The position numbers and the translations under genes were made by a program. A stretch of 64,000 nucleotides of DNA from JAWKRB01 sp041389885 (GTDB lineage: Bacteria; Myxococcota_A; Polyangia; Polyangiales; Ga0077539), in assembly GCA_041389885.1 (NCBI GenBank), contig JAWKRB010000018.1, forward strand, positions 62,001 through 126,000, read 5' to 3'. Within the stretch, counting starts at the first letter, position 1. Every line of letters starts with the position of its first letter. Shown here in pieces: positions 8,443-17,408 of the stretch. Below the pieces are notes generated by a model. The model saw only the letters and a program-made list of their open reading frames with translations, was not told the DNA's origin and made no database searches.

Positions 8443-11400
8443 ATGCAGCGTTCCGGCGGAGGCGAGCAGCGGGCGCGGTATGTTCACGTGGTGTCGGCGG
8501 CGTTCTCCAACGCCGACCCGGCGAACAACGCCCGCGTGCTCCGGCGATACGACCCCCGCGCGCCCGCGGGCCCCACGCTGCTGCGCGACATGGAGCGCGC
8601 CTGCCGCAACGCGCTCACCCAGCTCGAGGAGCTCCCAGGCGGCGACGCGTCGCCGGTGACCCACCTGTTCGGGATCACCCTCCCCGACCGGGACTTCTCC
8701 GTGAACGCGCTCCACGGGTTCTACGACTTCAAGAGCCGGCTGGCCCTGGGGCACCGGTGTCAGGTGCGCTTCGAGGTCGGGTCGTCAGACGCCGGCGCGG
8801 TGCTCTTCGCCTCGGCGCTGCGGCTGCTGCAGGGCATCGAGGGGCCGGCCACGGCGCTGGTGGTCGCGGGGCAGGAGATCGCGCCCGACGCGCGACGCAA
8901 CGTGCGAGATTTCGTCGGGCAGGTCATCGACGCGCGGGAGCGCGGCGCGGGGCTCAACATGATCCCGCTGGGGGACATGATCATGGACGCGGTGGTGCAC
9001 CGCGCGTCGATCACCGCCGGGGGGCTGCCGGTGCTCCTGCGCGCGGGGGCCATTCGCGGCCTGCTCTCGCTCTGGACGCGGCGCAAGCTCCAGTACGGGT
9101 GCTCGTACGCGCCCGCGCAGCGGGGCCCCATGCGCCCCGACGCCTGGAACCGCGCGCAGGGCCGCTGGCTCGGCTCGCAGGACATGGCCGCGGCGAGCGT
9201 GGGCGCGTGCGCGGTGGTCCTGAGCACCGACCCCGCCGTGATCGCGCGGGGCGCGGGCGGGCGGATCGTGCGGGTGCTCGGCGTGGGCGAGGGCGACGCG
9301 CGCCCTGCGGTCACCGAGCGCGAGGAGCCGCTGGTCTTCTTCAAATCGATGCGCCAATCGCTCTCGGCGCTCCGCCGCGCCACCGGGACCAACCTCGACT
9401 TCCTGCGCGCGTCGGGCTTCGCGGTGCTCCATGACGCGTTCCCCTCCATCGAGCTCGCGCTGCTCGCGTCGCTGGGCTTCTCGCCCGCCGACGGCGCGCA
9501 GCGGGCCGCGGGGTGGTGGCCGAACCCCCGCGGCGGGCTCATGGCGACGGGCCACGCCTTCGCGGCCTCGGGGCTCGTGCAGATCGCGCACGCGACGCAC
9601 ACCTTCGCGTGCCCGTCTCCCTTCGACGCCGACGCGCTCACCCCGCAGCTCGCGAGCGTCGTGTCGTCTCCGCGGCCGGTTCACTGCGTGACCGCGTCGG
9701 TGGGCGGGCCGCTGAGCCACGTCGTGACCACCCTGCTCCAGTCGCTCCCGCGCGCGGCCCTCGACGACCTCGACGCGCCCTTCGAGCCGCCGCCCCGGCA
9801 CCGCGCGGGGACCGGCGACGACGACCGCTTTGAAGAGAAGGCGGCCTGGGTCGCGGGCGTCGCGGGGTTCTACCGCGAGGCCCTCGCGCGCGTCGCGCCG
9901 CCGGGGGAGCGGCTGGGCGTGCTCGAGGCGCGCACGCGGCTGCGGCTCGACTCGCTCGTCGCGGCGCTCCTCCCGCTCCCGTTCACGTCGCGCGGCGACT
10001 GGGCGGCGCCGACCCGCGTCGAGTACCTCGGGCGGAGCTGGGAGATCCCAGAGGCTCTGACGTCGAGGGTGTACGAGCGAATGACCTCGCGTCCTCGCGA
10101 GAGCGCCGCGACGCCCATGGACGGGGCCGCCGACGCGCCCCGGCGGGTCTTCGTCTCGGAGGACGACCGGAGCCTCCGCGCCGAGCTCGTCGAGCTCGTG
10201 ACCGCGAGCGCGCGGGTGATGGTCGCGTCGGCGGGCGAGGGGCTCGCGGCTCCCCCGTCGGTCTCGGAGCTCCGCGACGAGCTCCTCGCGGCGCTGGGCG
10301 TGCCGGTGGGGTTCTTCGCGACCGACGCGAGCGCGGCGCACCCGCACGAGCTCGGGCTGATCGCCGCGCCCGGCGTCGAGCTCGACGAGCTGACCCTGGG
10401 GACCGTGATGACGCTCCGCGGATCGGCCCGCGGCATCACCGCGGCGGTGTCGGCGATCCCGGGGCTGCCCGGCGTCGTGCCGCCGTGGCACCTCAACCCC
10501 GCGCAGGGCGCGAGGGGCGCGGCGGGGTACGAGGCCCTCGCGCCTCGCATCGACGCGCTCCTCGCGATGCTCCGCGCGAAGCCCGCGGGGCGCGAGGCGA
10601 TCGTCGCGGCCCGGCGGCTGGCGTCTGACGGCGCGGCGATCGCCGTTCGGTCTCCGACGGTCACCCCGCCGGGTGACCTCATCGCGCTGCTCCACGCGCT
10701 CGTGATGGACCCCGATGAGGACCGCGACGCCCTCGCCCTCGCGCTCTCGCGCTGGCGGCGGTCGATCCCGCGCCCCGACGCGGTCGACAGCCTCCGGCCG
10801 CCCGCGTCGCTCGAGGTCGCCGCGACCTGCCTGGTCGACGTCGTGGGCGCGAGCGGGCGCTCGCTCTCGGCGAGCGTCGGGCAGCTCCAGGTCGTCGCGC
10901 GCGCGATGCGCCGGGCCGAGGCGTGGCTGGCGGGCTCGCGCGTCGAGCACGCGCGCATCGCCGACGCGTTCTGCCTCACGGCGTGGCTCCCCCCGAGCGC
11001 GGACCTCGACCGGGCGACGCCCTGGATCGGGCTGCTCACCTTCGCGCGCGACGTGTACCAGCACTGCCTCGACCACGACGTGAGCGCGCGGATCCTGGTC
11101 ACCGCCGGGGGCGCGATGCCGTTTCGCGAGGTCGACGCCACCTCGCTCGGCGCCGTGAGCGGCGCGGGCTTCGCCCTCGAGGCCGCGCTCTCGCGCTGCC
11201 TCGGCCCGGCGTTCGACCAGCACTTCGGGGCCGCCCGGCGCGACGGGGTGATCGCCGTGCTGCCCGAGCCGACCGTGGCGCGCATCGGCGGCGGCGCGGC
11301 GGGCGACGACCTGGCGGTGGCCTCGGGCTTCGACGCGATCTGGAGGCTCGAGGGCGAGCGGCTGCTGCCCATCGAGCACCGGGGCGACGACCCCCTCGCG

Positions 11401-11469
11401 CGGCGACGCTGCGGGCTGCTGCGCTGCGCCGACGGGGCCTACGCGTACCAGTTCCGGCAGCGGCCCTGA
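8443..11469 (+). CDS. Degenerate thiolase domain fused to a nucleotide-cyclase-like domain
   Basis: 1008 aa from ATG 8443; the frame runs back to 8374, but that part looks non-coding. Residues about 10-440 have a thiolase/SCP2-type layout. The segment VGSSDAGAVLFASALRLL leads to ALVVAGQE, and NPRGGLMATGHAFAASG carries the conserved His371. At the position of the nucleophilic Cys there is Gly113, so normal thiolysis is not expected. Residues about 790-920 resemble a class III cyclase homology domain, with Asp799 in LVDVVG and Asp841 in IADAF. Their spacing of 42 is close to that of the metal-binding Asp pair. The middle region is unrecognised. The thiolase fold is fairly sure and the cyclase fold tentative. 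It is a predicted soluble protein and its role is unknown. Confidence 0.65.
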   Translation: MQRSGGGEQRARYVHVVSAAFSNADPANNARVLRRYDPRAPAGPTLLRDMERACRNALTQLEELPGGDASPVTHLFGITLPDRDFSVNALHGFYDFKSRLALGHRCQVRFEVGSSDAGAVLFASALRLLQGIEGPATALVVAGQEIAPDARRNVRDFVGQVIDARERGAGLNMIPLGDMIMDAVVHRASITAGGLPVLLRAGAIRGLLSLWTRRKLQYGCSYAPAQRGPMRPDAWNRAQGRWLGSQDMAAASVGACAVVLSTDPAVIARGAGGRIVRVLGVGEGDARPAVTEREEPLVFFKSMRQSLSALRRATGTNLDFLRASGFAVLHDAFPSIELALLASLGFSPADGAQRAAGWWPNPRGGLMATGHAFAASGLVQIAHATHTFACPSPFDADALTPQLASVVSSPRPVHCVTASVGGPLSHVVTTLLQSLPRAALDDLDAPFEPPPRHRAGTGDDDRFEEKAAWVAGVAGFYREALARVAPPGERLGVLEARTRLRLDSLVAALLPLPFTSRGDWAAPTRVEYLGRSWEIPEALTSRVYERMTSRPRESAATPMDGAADAPRRVFVSEDDRSLRAELVELVTASARVMVASAGEGLAAPPSVSELRDELLAALGVPVGFFATDASAAHPHELGLIAAPGVELDELTLGTVMTLRGSARGITAAVSAIPGLPGVVPPWHLNPAQGARGAAGYEALAPRIDALLAMLRAKPAGREAIVAARRLASDGAAIAVRSPTVTPPGDLIALLHALVMDPDEDRDALALALSRWRRSIPRPDAVDSLRPPASLEVAATCLVDVVGASGRSLSASVGQLQVVARAMRRAEAWLAGSRVEHARIADAFCLTAWLPPSADLDRATPWIGLLTFARDVYQHCLDHDVSARILVTAGGAMPFREVDATSLGAVSGAGFALEAALSRCLGPAFDQHFGAARRDGVIAVLPEPTVARIGGGAAGDDLAVASGFDAIWRLEGERLLPIEHRGDDPLARRRCGLLRCADGAYAYQFRQRP

Positions 11470-11520
11470 TCCCGCGCGGAGGGGCCGCGGTGACGTGGGC
11501 CAGGGAGTACTATCCGCGGC

Positions 11521-13710
11521 GTGAAGCGTATCGCCCTCTCAGCCTCGCTCGCCCTCCTCGTCGCCTGCTCCTCCCCCGCGGTCGCGCCCGACGCGGCGAG
11601 CGACGCGCCCGCCGCGCAAGACGCCTCCTCCGACGCGCCCCGCGAGGGCGTCTCGGCCGTGATGGATTTCGGCGCCGACCTCACCGACCGCGACCGGTGG
11701 TACGACCTCCCGTGGCCCAGCGACCTGCGCCTCAACGCCCGGGGAGGCCCTGACTACCAGGGCTTTCCCGCTCCAGGCTCGGCGTCGCTGGTGCGCGGCA
11801 TCCTCGAGATCGCGGGAGACCGCCAGGGGATCACCGCGCTCCCCATCGGATATTTTCGCTTCGACGGTGCGCTCGCGGCGGTGCTGCCCGAGGCGGCGAT
11901 TCGCCCCGCGCCCGACGCGCCGGTGATGCTGATCGACATCGACCCCGCGTCGCCCGAGCGCGGTCGCATGATCCCCACGGTCGCGCAGACCTGGGCCGAG
12001 GACGAGTACCTCCCCGCCGACGTCCTCGCGGTGGGCGCGTGGCCGGGCTTCGTGCTGCGGCCCCGCACCCGCTACGCGTTCGTGATCACCCGCGCGCTCC
12101 GGGCGATGTCCGGCGAGCCCGTGCGGCCCCCCGCGGCGATGCAGCGGCTCCGCGAGGGCGTCGCGCCCTCCGGCGCCCGGGGAGCGGCCGCCGTCGCCCT
12201 CTACGCGCCGCTCTGGGAGACGCTCCGCGTCAGCGAGATCGACGCGAACTCGGTCGTGGCGGCGACGGTGTTCACCACCGGCGACACGCCGCGCGAGCTC
12301 GCCGAGCTCGGCGACCGCGTGGTCGCGCGGCATCAGCCGTCGATCGAGGGCGTGGCCGTGGCGCCGGGCGACTCGCGCGCCACGAGCCCGCGGTTCTGCC
12401 AGCTCCGCGCGACGATTCGCATGCCGCAATTTCAGCGCGGGGTGCCGCCCTTCAACACCGAGGGCACCTTCGACATCGGCCCCGACGGCCTCCCCGCCGA
12501 GGTGAGCTATCCCACGCTGCCGCGCTACGGAGACGTGCCCGTCGTGCTCACGGTCCCCCGGCGCGCGATGGGCGCGCAGGGCTTTCCGCTGGTGCTGTAC
12601 CTGCACGGCTCGGGCGGCCTGAGCGCCTCGGCGGTCGACCGCGGCACCTGGCGCCCGCGCTCGCCTCAGCACACCTGCGAGAACAACGAGGTCGACGAGT
12701 GGGAGGGCGTCTCGGGGTGCTTCACGCTGGGCGAGGGGCCCGCGTACGTGCTCGCGCAGCGCGGCTTCGCGACGGCGGCGCAGGCGCTGCCCGTGAACCC
12801 CGAGCGCCTCCCCGGCGCGACGAGCCTCGCGTACCTCAACTTCGCCAACCTCAAGGCGTTTCGCGACACCTTTCGCCAGGGCGTGCTCGAGTCGAGGATG
12901 TTCATTCAGGCGCTCAGCCGGCTGCGCATCCCCGCGAGCGTGCTCGCCGGATGCGAGGGCGTGACGCTCCCCGCGGGGACGACCGAGGGGCGCTTCGACC
13001 TCTCGCGCCTCGTGGTGCAGGGGCAGTCGATGGGCGGGATGTACACCAACCTCGTCGGCGCCACCGACCCCAACGTGGGCGCGCTCATCCCCACGGGCGC
13101 GGGGGGGTTCTGGAGCTACATGGTGCTGCGCACGCAGACCGTGCCCGGCGCCGCGCGGTTGATCCCCGTGCTCGTGGGAACGCGCTCGCAGCTCACGCAC
13201 CTGCACCCGAGCCTCGCCCTCCTCGAGATGGCCTGGGAGCCCGCCGAGCCCCTGGTCTTCATGCCGCGCGTCGCGCGCGACCCGCTGCCCGGTCACCCCG
13301 TGCGCTCCATCTACGAGGCCGTGGGGCAGGGCGACTCGTATTTCGACATCGGCGTCTACGACGCCGCCGCGGTGGCATTCGGGCACCCGCAGTACGGCGG
13401 CGCGGTCTGGCCGTCGATGCAGACCTCGCTCGGGCTCACCGAGCTCGCGGGGATTCGCCCCTACCCCGCTCGCTCCAACCTGCGCGGGGGCTCGATGATG
13501 ACGCCGTACACCGGCGCCGTGATCCAGTACGCGGGCGACGGGGTGTACGACCCCCACGCGATCTACACGCAGCTCACCGCGGTGAAGTACCAGTACGGCT
13601 GCTTCGCGCAGAGCTTCGCCTGCACGGGCGCGGCGACGATCCCCGACCCCGCCGGGCGCGCGGTCGACGCGGAGTGCCCCGACGTGCCCACCACCTGTCC
13701 CTTGCGTTGA
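11521..13710 (+). CDS. Secreted alpha/beta-hydrolase lipoprotein
   Basis: 729 aa from GTG 11521 with a lipoprotein signal (LSASLALLVACSS). The N-terminal half (FGADLTDRDRWYDLPWPSDLRL) resembles the N-terminal domain of bacterial lipase/virulence-factor-like proteins. The C-terminal half is an alpha/beta hydrolase: LVLYLHGSGG forms the oxyanion region and VVQGQSMGG the nucleophile elbow, with Ser503. Late Asp and His candidates are YAGDGVYDPH and similar segments. It is probably an ester or lipid hydrolase anchored in the outer membrane. Substrate is not predictable. A palindrome covering its stop separates it from the converging small gene. Confidence 0.75.
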   Translation: MKRIALSASLALLVACSSPAVAPDAASDAPAAQDASSDAPREGVSAVMDFGADLTDRDRWYDLPWPSDLRLNARGGPDYQGFPAPGSASLVRGILEIAGDRQGITALPIGYFRFDGALAAVLPEAAIRPAPDAPVMLIDIDPASPERGRMIPTVAQTWAEDEYLPADVLAVGAWPGFVLRPRTRYAFVITRALRAMSGEPVRPPAAMQRLREGVAPSGARGAAAVALYAPLWETLRVSEIDANSVVAATVFTTGDTPRELAELGDRVVARHQPSIEGVAVAPGDSRATSPRFCQLRATIRMPQFQRGVPPFNTEGTFDIGPDGLPAEVSYPTLPRYGDVPVVLTVPRRAMGAQGFPLVLYLHGSGGLSASAVDRGTWRPRSPQHTCENNEVDEWEGVSGCFTLGEGPAYVLAQRGFATAAQALPVNPERLPGATSLAYLNFANLKAFRDTFRQGVLESRMFIQALSRLRIPASVLAGCEGVTLPAGTTEGRFDLSRLVVQGQSMGGMYTNLVGATDPNVGALIPTGAGGFWSYMVLRTQTVPGAARLIPVLVGTRSQLTHLHPSLALLEMAWEPAEPLVFMPRVARDPLPGHPVRSIYEAVGQGDSYFDIGVYDAAAVAFGHPQYGGAVWPSMQTSLGLTELAGIRPYPARSNLRGGSMMTPYTGAVIQYAGDGVYDPHAIYTQLTAVKYQYGCFAQSFACTGAATIPDPAGRAVDAECPDVPTTCPLR

Positions 13711-13725
13711 CCGAACGGTCAGCGC
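13704..13725. terminator. Palindromic hairpin embracing two convergent stop codons
   Basis: GCGTTGACCG at 13704-13713 pairs with CGGTCAGCGC at 13716-13725 (one T-G wobble), separated by AA. The plus-strand TGA (13708-13710) and the minus-strand stop (13719-13721) both lie inside the stem, so it can serve as a terminator for both genes. Confidence 0.5.
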
Positions 13726-13925
13726 GACGGCTCGGCGACCTCGAGCAGCGACTCGAGCGAGACGCGGGTCGGCACCCCGGTGACCGACACCGTGAGCCGC
13801 GCGCCCGCGCGCCCGCCTCGCACCGCGACGAGGCTGCACCAGCACGGCCCGCTCGGGAGCCTGATCCGCACGATCACGGCTCCCCGGCGGAGCCGCGCGC
13901 GCAGCGTCTCGGCGTCGGTCTGCAT
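13719..13925 (-). CDS. Small hypothetical protein
   Basis: A 68-aa basic product (LRARLRRGAVIVRIRLPSGPCWC, then RLTVSVTGVPTRVSLESLLEV) that could form a small beta-barrel. No signal peptide and no recognised family. It fills the space between the hydrolase and the diguanylate cyclase and converges on the former through the shared hairpin. It is supported only by its clean start, GC-rich third positions and position. Confidence 0.45.
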   Translation of the reverse strand: MQTDAETLRARLRRGAVIVRIRLPSGPCWCSLVAVRGGRAGARLTVSVTGVPTRVSLESLLEVAEPSR

Positions 13926-14000
13926 GGCGACGAGGCTAGACTCGGGGGCGCGGCGGTGGCCAGAAAGCGACGCGCGCTCCGTTGCCTACATCGCCCTACC

Positions 14001-14027
14001 CGCGTGGATCCTTGACCGGATCACGCG
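14001..14027. promoter_or_regulatory. Bulged 10-bp inverted repeat upstream of the diguanylate cyclase
   Basis: CGCGTG(G)ATCC at 14001-14011 mirrors GGATCACGCG at 14018-14027, with a single bulged G and a 6-base spacer. It ends 35 bp before ATG 14063, a suitable place for an operator or leader hairpin. Confidence 0.35.
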
Positions 14028-14062
14028 CGCGCCGATACCGTCGATCCGAACGACCCGCGCTG

Positions 14063-15016
14063 ATGTCACCGTCTGATCCCGATCCCCCGAAGAGTCCGCC
14101 GCCGGCGCCGGCGCCTGAGGCCGAGCCCAATTGGCAGGTTCGAACGCAGGTGATCCGCACGGTCGACCGCCCCACGAGCGGGGGGTCAGACTGCCTCGTG
14201 GTGATCTACACCCGCGAGGGCAGCGGACCGATCGGTAAGCGGGTCCCCCTCGACGGCGTGGTGTCTGAGCTCGGCATCGGCCGCGACGTTCAGAACGCCG
14301 TGGTGCTCGACTACGAGTCCATCTCTCGGCGCCACGCCCGGCTGGTGCGGCGCGACGGCGCGTGGTGGGTCGTTGACAACAACAGCACCAACGGCACCTA
14401 CGTGAACGACCTCCCCGCGCGCGAGGCGCTCCTGCGCAACGGCGACCGGATCAAGATCGGCGACGTGATCTTGAAGTACCTCTCGGCGGGCGACCTCGAG
14501 GCGGAGTTCATGTCGACCATCTCGCAGATGATGGTCACCGACCAGCTCACGCAGGCGTCGAACAAGCGTCACCTCCTGGAGCAGATCGGCAGCGAGCTCA
14601 ACCGCTCGATGCGTCACGGCCGGCCGCTCTGCCTGCTGATGTTCGACATCGACTACTTCAAGCGCGTGAACGACACCTACGGCCACGTCGCGGGTGACTT
14701 CGTGCTCAAAGAGATCGCCGCGCTGGTCCGCACGCGCATCCGCCGCAACGAGGTGTTCGGGCGCTACGGCGGCGAAGAGTTCTCGATGCTGCTCCCCGAG
14801 ACTCACCTGCAGGGCGCCCACACCCTCGCGCTCGAGCTCCGCGCGCTCGTCGAGGCGCACCCCTTCGTCTTCGACGGCGTGCGCATCCCGGTGACCGTGT
14901 CTCTCGGCGTCGCGCAGTGGAACCCGACGCTGCGCACCGTCGAAGACTTCGTGCAGGCCGCGGATTTGAAGCTGTATCAGGCGAAGCGCGAGGGGAGAAA
15001 CCGCGTCGCGGTGTGA
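14063..15016 (+). CDS. FHA-GGDEF diguanylate cyclase
   Basis: 317 aa from ATG 14063. A Pro-rich N-terminus is followed by an FHA domain at about 45-135 (LGIGRDVQNAVVLDYESISRRHARLV and NSTNGTYVND), which binds phosphothreonine. The GGDEF domain spans about 155-317 with DQLTQASNKRHLLEQI, FDIDYFKRVNDTYGHVAGD and the intact signature GGEEF at 236-240. It should make cyclic-di-GMP from two GTP. At the usual product-inhibition site (RxxD) the sequence reads RRNE, so feedback inhibition may be weak. The FHA module suggests control by a Ser/Thr kinase; one is encoded at 56254. Confidence 0.92.
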   Translation: MSPSDPDPPKSPPPAPAPEAEPNWQVRTQVIRTVDRPTSGGSDCLVVIYTREGSGPIGKRVPLDGVVSELGIGRDVQNAVVLDYESISRRHARLVRRDGAWWVVDNNSTNGTYVNDLPAREALLRNGDRIKIGDVILKYLSAGDLEAEFMSTISQMMVTDQLTQASNKRHLLEQIGSELNRSMRHGRPLCLLMFDIDYFKRVNDTYGHVAGDFVLKEIAALVRTRIRRNEVFGRYGGEEFSMLLPETHLQGAHTLALELRALVEAHPFVFDGVRIPVTVSLGVAQWNPTLRTVEDFVQAADLKLYQAKREGRNRVAV

Positions 15017-15018
15017 CC

Positions 15019-15042
15019 GGGGAGGGGCGAGGCGCCCTCCCC
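15019..15042. terminator. GC-rich hairpin between convergent genes
   Basis: GGGGAGGG at 15019-15026 pairs perfectly with CCCTCCCC at 15035-15042 around an 8-base loop. It lies in the 36-bp gap between the ends of the diguanylate cyclase and the MopE-type gene and can serve both strands. Confidence 0.55.
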
Positions 15043-15052
15043 ACGCCGCGCG

Positions 15053-15997
15053 CTACTGGTCGGTGCAGGCGTTGTCGGTGACGCCGTCGCAGTCGTCGTC
15101 GAGGCCGTTGCAGAGCTCGGGCTGGGGGATCGTGTCGTCGCAGGGCGTCCACCCCGCGTCGACGCAGGTGCGCGTGCCGCTGCGGCAGATGCCGCGGCCG
15201 TTGTACTCCGGGGGGTACGTGAAGCACGACTCCTGGAGGTTGCTGGTGTTCATGTCGTTCTCGTCGACGAAGCCGTCGCAGTCGTCGTCGGCGCCGTTGC
15301 AGAGCTCGGTGCGTCGCGCGGCGGTGTTGGGCTCGCAGGTGACCTCGCGGCCGAGCACGCACACCAGGCGGCGCACGCGGCAGGGGCCGTTGCCGCACTC
15401 GCGAAAGAGGTTGTCGACGATGCCGTCGCAGTTGTCGTCGAGGTTGTTGCACTCCTCGCCGCCGGGGCGCGGGTCGATCTGCCCCTCGCAGTCGTTCCAC
15501 CGGCCCGCGTCGGAGCAGCTCTGGTTGCCGCGCCGGCAGATGCCGCGGCCGTAGACCATCTCGGGGATGCCTGGGCTGGGCGCGCAGAAGCGGGTCATCC
15601 CGGGGGTGCAGCGCTCGACGTCTTCCATGTCGGCGTCGACGTGGTCTTCGGGCGCCATGAAGACGTCTTCCAAGGGCATGCCGGCGTCGAGGTCGCCGCC
15701 GAGGTCGTTCGGGCGCGCATCGGGGTCGGCGGCCCCCGAGTCGCCGGCGCCGCCGTCGCCGCTCGCGCCGTCGGGGGAGCCGAGGTCGTTCACCGTCGCG
15801 TCGGCGCGCACCAGGTCGCCGGTGGGCACGGGCTTGTCGTCGTAGACGATCCGCCCGTCGGGCAGGCGATAGCCGCCGTCGACGCGCTCGAACTGAATGT
15901 CCAGCGAGTTCGCGTAAACATCTGGACGACCGCCATCGCCGCATCCCAGCATCGACAGAGCACCCACGACTGGCCAGAAGCTACGACGAAGCGACAT
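15053..15997 (-). CDS. Secreted lipoprotein with MopE-type DDDCDG motifs
   Basis: 314 aa from the ATG at 15997, chosen because it directly precedes a lipoprotein signal (SFWPVVGALSMLGCGDGG). An Asp/Gly/Ala-rich linker at about residues 60-135 leads to a Cys-rich C-terminus. That region has three copies of the putative metal-binding motif: CNNLDDNCDGIVD, CNGADDDCDGFVDE and CNGLDDDCDGVTD. Between them are repeated units ending in GRGICRxGxxxC. Such motifs are abundant in secreted myxobacterial proteins and may bind calcium. The function is not known. Confidence 0.8.
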   Translation of the reverse strand: MSLRRSFWPVVGALSMLGCGDGGRPDVYANSLDIQFERVDGGYRLPDGRIVYDDKPVPTGDLVRADATVNDLGSPDGASGDGGAGDSGAADPDARPNDLGGDLDAGMPLEDVFMAPEDHVDADMEDVERCTPGMTRFCAPSPGIPEMVYGRGICRRGNQSCSDAGRWNDCEGQIDPRPGGEECNNLDDNCDGIVDNLFRECGNGPCRVRRLVCVLGREVTCEPNTAARRTELCNGADDDCDGFVDENDMNTSNLQESCFTYPPEYNGRGICRSGTRTCVDAGWTPCDDTIPQPELCNGLDDDCDGVTDNACTDQ

Positions 15998-16102
15998 GCG
16001 ACAAGGATGATCCAGTCGGCGTTGACCGCGCAAGGGTCCTGCGGGCTGAGGGGCGTCGCGGGCTTAGGTCGAACCGGGCGCTCGTGCTATCGCGGCGTCG
16101 CG

Positions 16103-17356
16103 ATGAAGGTGCTGCTGATCGGATCAGGCGCGCGGGAGCACGCGCTCGCGGAGGCCCTCGCGGCCTCGCCTCGCTGCGACGCGCTGTACTGCGCGCCGGG
16201 CAACCCGGGCATCGCGTCGGTGGCGCGGTGCGTGCCGGTGGAGGCGTCGAACGTCGAGGGCCTCGTCGAGCTCGCGCGGTCGCTCGGCGCGGACCTGGTG
16301 GTCGTGGGGCCCGAGGTTCCGCTGGTGCTGGGGCTCGTCGACCGCCTCGTCGCGCTGGACATCGCGGCGTTCGGACCGAGCGCCGCGGCGGCTCGCCTGG
16401 AGGGCTCCAAGGGCTTCACCAAGGACCTCTGCGCGCGCGCGGGCATCCCCACGGCGGCCTACGCGCGCTTCGACGACGAGGCCGACGCGATGGAGCACCT
16501 CCGCGCGCGCGGCGCGCCGATCGTGGTGAAGGTCGACGGGCTCGCCGCTGGCAAGGGCGTGGTCGTGGCCGGCGAGCTCGACGAGGCCGAGCGCGCGGTG
16601 CGCGCGGCCTTCGCGGAGCCCGGCGCGGCGGTGGTGCTCGAAGACGTGATGACGGGCCCGGAGCTCTCGCTCTTCGCGATCTGCGACGGCGCGCGGGCGA
16701 CGCTCTTCGGCACGGCGATGGACTACAAGCGCGTGGGCGACGGCGACGTCGGCCCCAACACCGGCGGCATGGGCGCGATCTCGCCGCACCCGCTCGCGAG
16801 CGAGGCGCTGGAGCGCGACCTCATGGAGCGCTTCATCGAGCCCACGCTCGCCGAGATGCGCGCGATGGGCGCGCCCTTTCGCGGCGTGCTGTACCTCGGG
16901 GTGATGCTCACGCCCGAGGGCCCCATGCTGCTTGAGTACAACGTGAGATTCGGTGACCCCGAGTGTCAGGCGCTGCTCGCTCGCTTCGACGGAGACCTGC
17001 TCGCGTTGCTCGACGGCGCCGCGCGCGGGGACCTCGACGAGCGCGCGGTGAGATGGCGCGACGAGGCGTCGTGCTGCGTGGTCCTCGCGGCGTCGGGATA
17101 CCCCGGCAAGGTCCGTGCGGGGGACGTGATCGAGGGCCTCGAGGACGCGCGCGCCTCGCACCCCACGGTGCGCGCGCTCCACGCCGGCACGCGCCTCGAC
17201 GGAGCGCGTCTGGTGACCGCGGGAGGCCGCGTGCTCAGCCTCGTCGCGACGGGCGCTGACGTCGCCGAGGCGTCGCGCCGCGCGAAAGACGCGATGGGCC
17301 GGGTGCGGGTCGAGGGCGCTCACTGGCGACGCGACGTCGGCTCGATTCGAGGGTAG
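16103..17356 (+). CDS. purD: Phosphoribosylamine-glycine ligase (GAR synthetase)
   Basis: 417 aa from ATG 16103; the frame is open far upstream but MKVLLIGSGAREHALA is the canonical N-terminus. It joins glycine to phosphoribosylamine with ATP, step two of purine synthesis. Seen are the N-terminal substrate domain (CAPGNPGIA, VVGPEVPLVLGLVD), the ATP-grasp core (GSKGFTKDLCARAGIPT, VVKVDGLAAGKGVVVA) and GPNTGGMGAISPHPL. These are followed by LLEYNVRFGDPECQ, which carries the metal-binding Glu and Asn. The length is typical. A 12-bp hairpin follows at 17369. purA is in the same window but 43 kb away. Confidence 0.96.
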   Translation: MKVLLIGSGAREHALAEALAASPRCDALYCAPGNPGIASVARCVPVEASNVEGLVELARSLGADLVVVGPEVPLVLGLVDRLVALDIAAFGPSAAAARLEGSKGFTKDLCARAGIPTAAYARFDDEADAMEHLRARGAPIVVKVDGLAAGKGVVVAGELDEAERAVRAAFAEPGAAVVLEDVMTGPELSLFAICDGARATLFGTAMDYKRVGDGDVGPNTGGMGAISPHPLASEALERDLMERFIEPTLAEMRAMGAPFRGVLYLGVMLTPEGPMLLEYNVRFGDPECQALLARFDGDLLALLDGAARGDLDERAVRWRDEASCCVVLAASGYPGKVRAGDVIEGLEDARASHPTVRALHAGTRLDGARLVTAGGRVLSLVATGADVAEASRRAKDAMGRVRVEGAHWRRDVGSIRG

Positions 17357-17368
17357 CGCGGCGCCCGC

Positions 17369-17408
17369 GCACCTCTGCGCACATCGGGTGTCAGGTGCGC
17401 GGAGGTGC
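17369..17408 (+). terminator. Strong hairpin after purD
   Basis: GCACCTCTGCGC (17369-17380) pairs with GCGCGGAGGTGC (17397-17408) over 12 positions including one T-G wobble, with a 16-base loop. A competing 8-bp stem uses 17367-17374 and 17393-17400. It begins 12 bp after the purD stop and is likely its terminator, although no T tract follows. Confidence 0.45.

Noticed and set aside
13982..14062. Upstream start for the FHA-GGDEF gene
   Set aside because: The added residues are Arg/Pro-rich and cross the inverted repeat; ATG 14063 gives a clean start.
15641..16102. Upstream extension of purD
   Set aside because: It lies over the divergent MopE-type gene and the intergenic region; MKVLLIGSGAREHALA is the conserved purD start.
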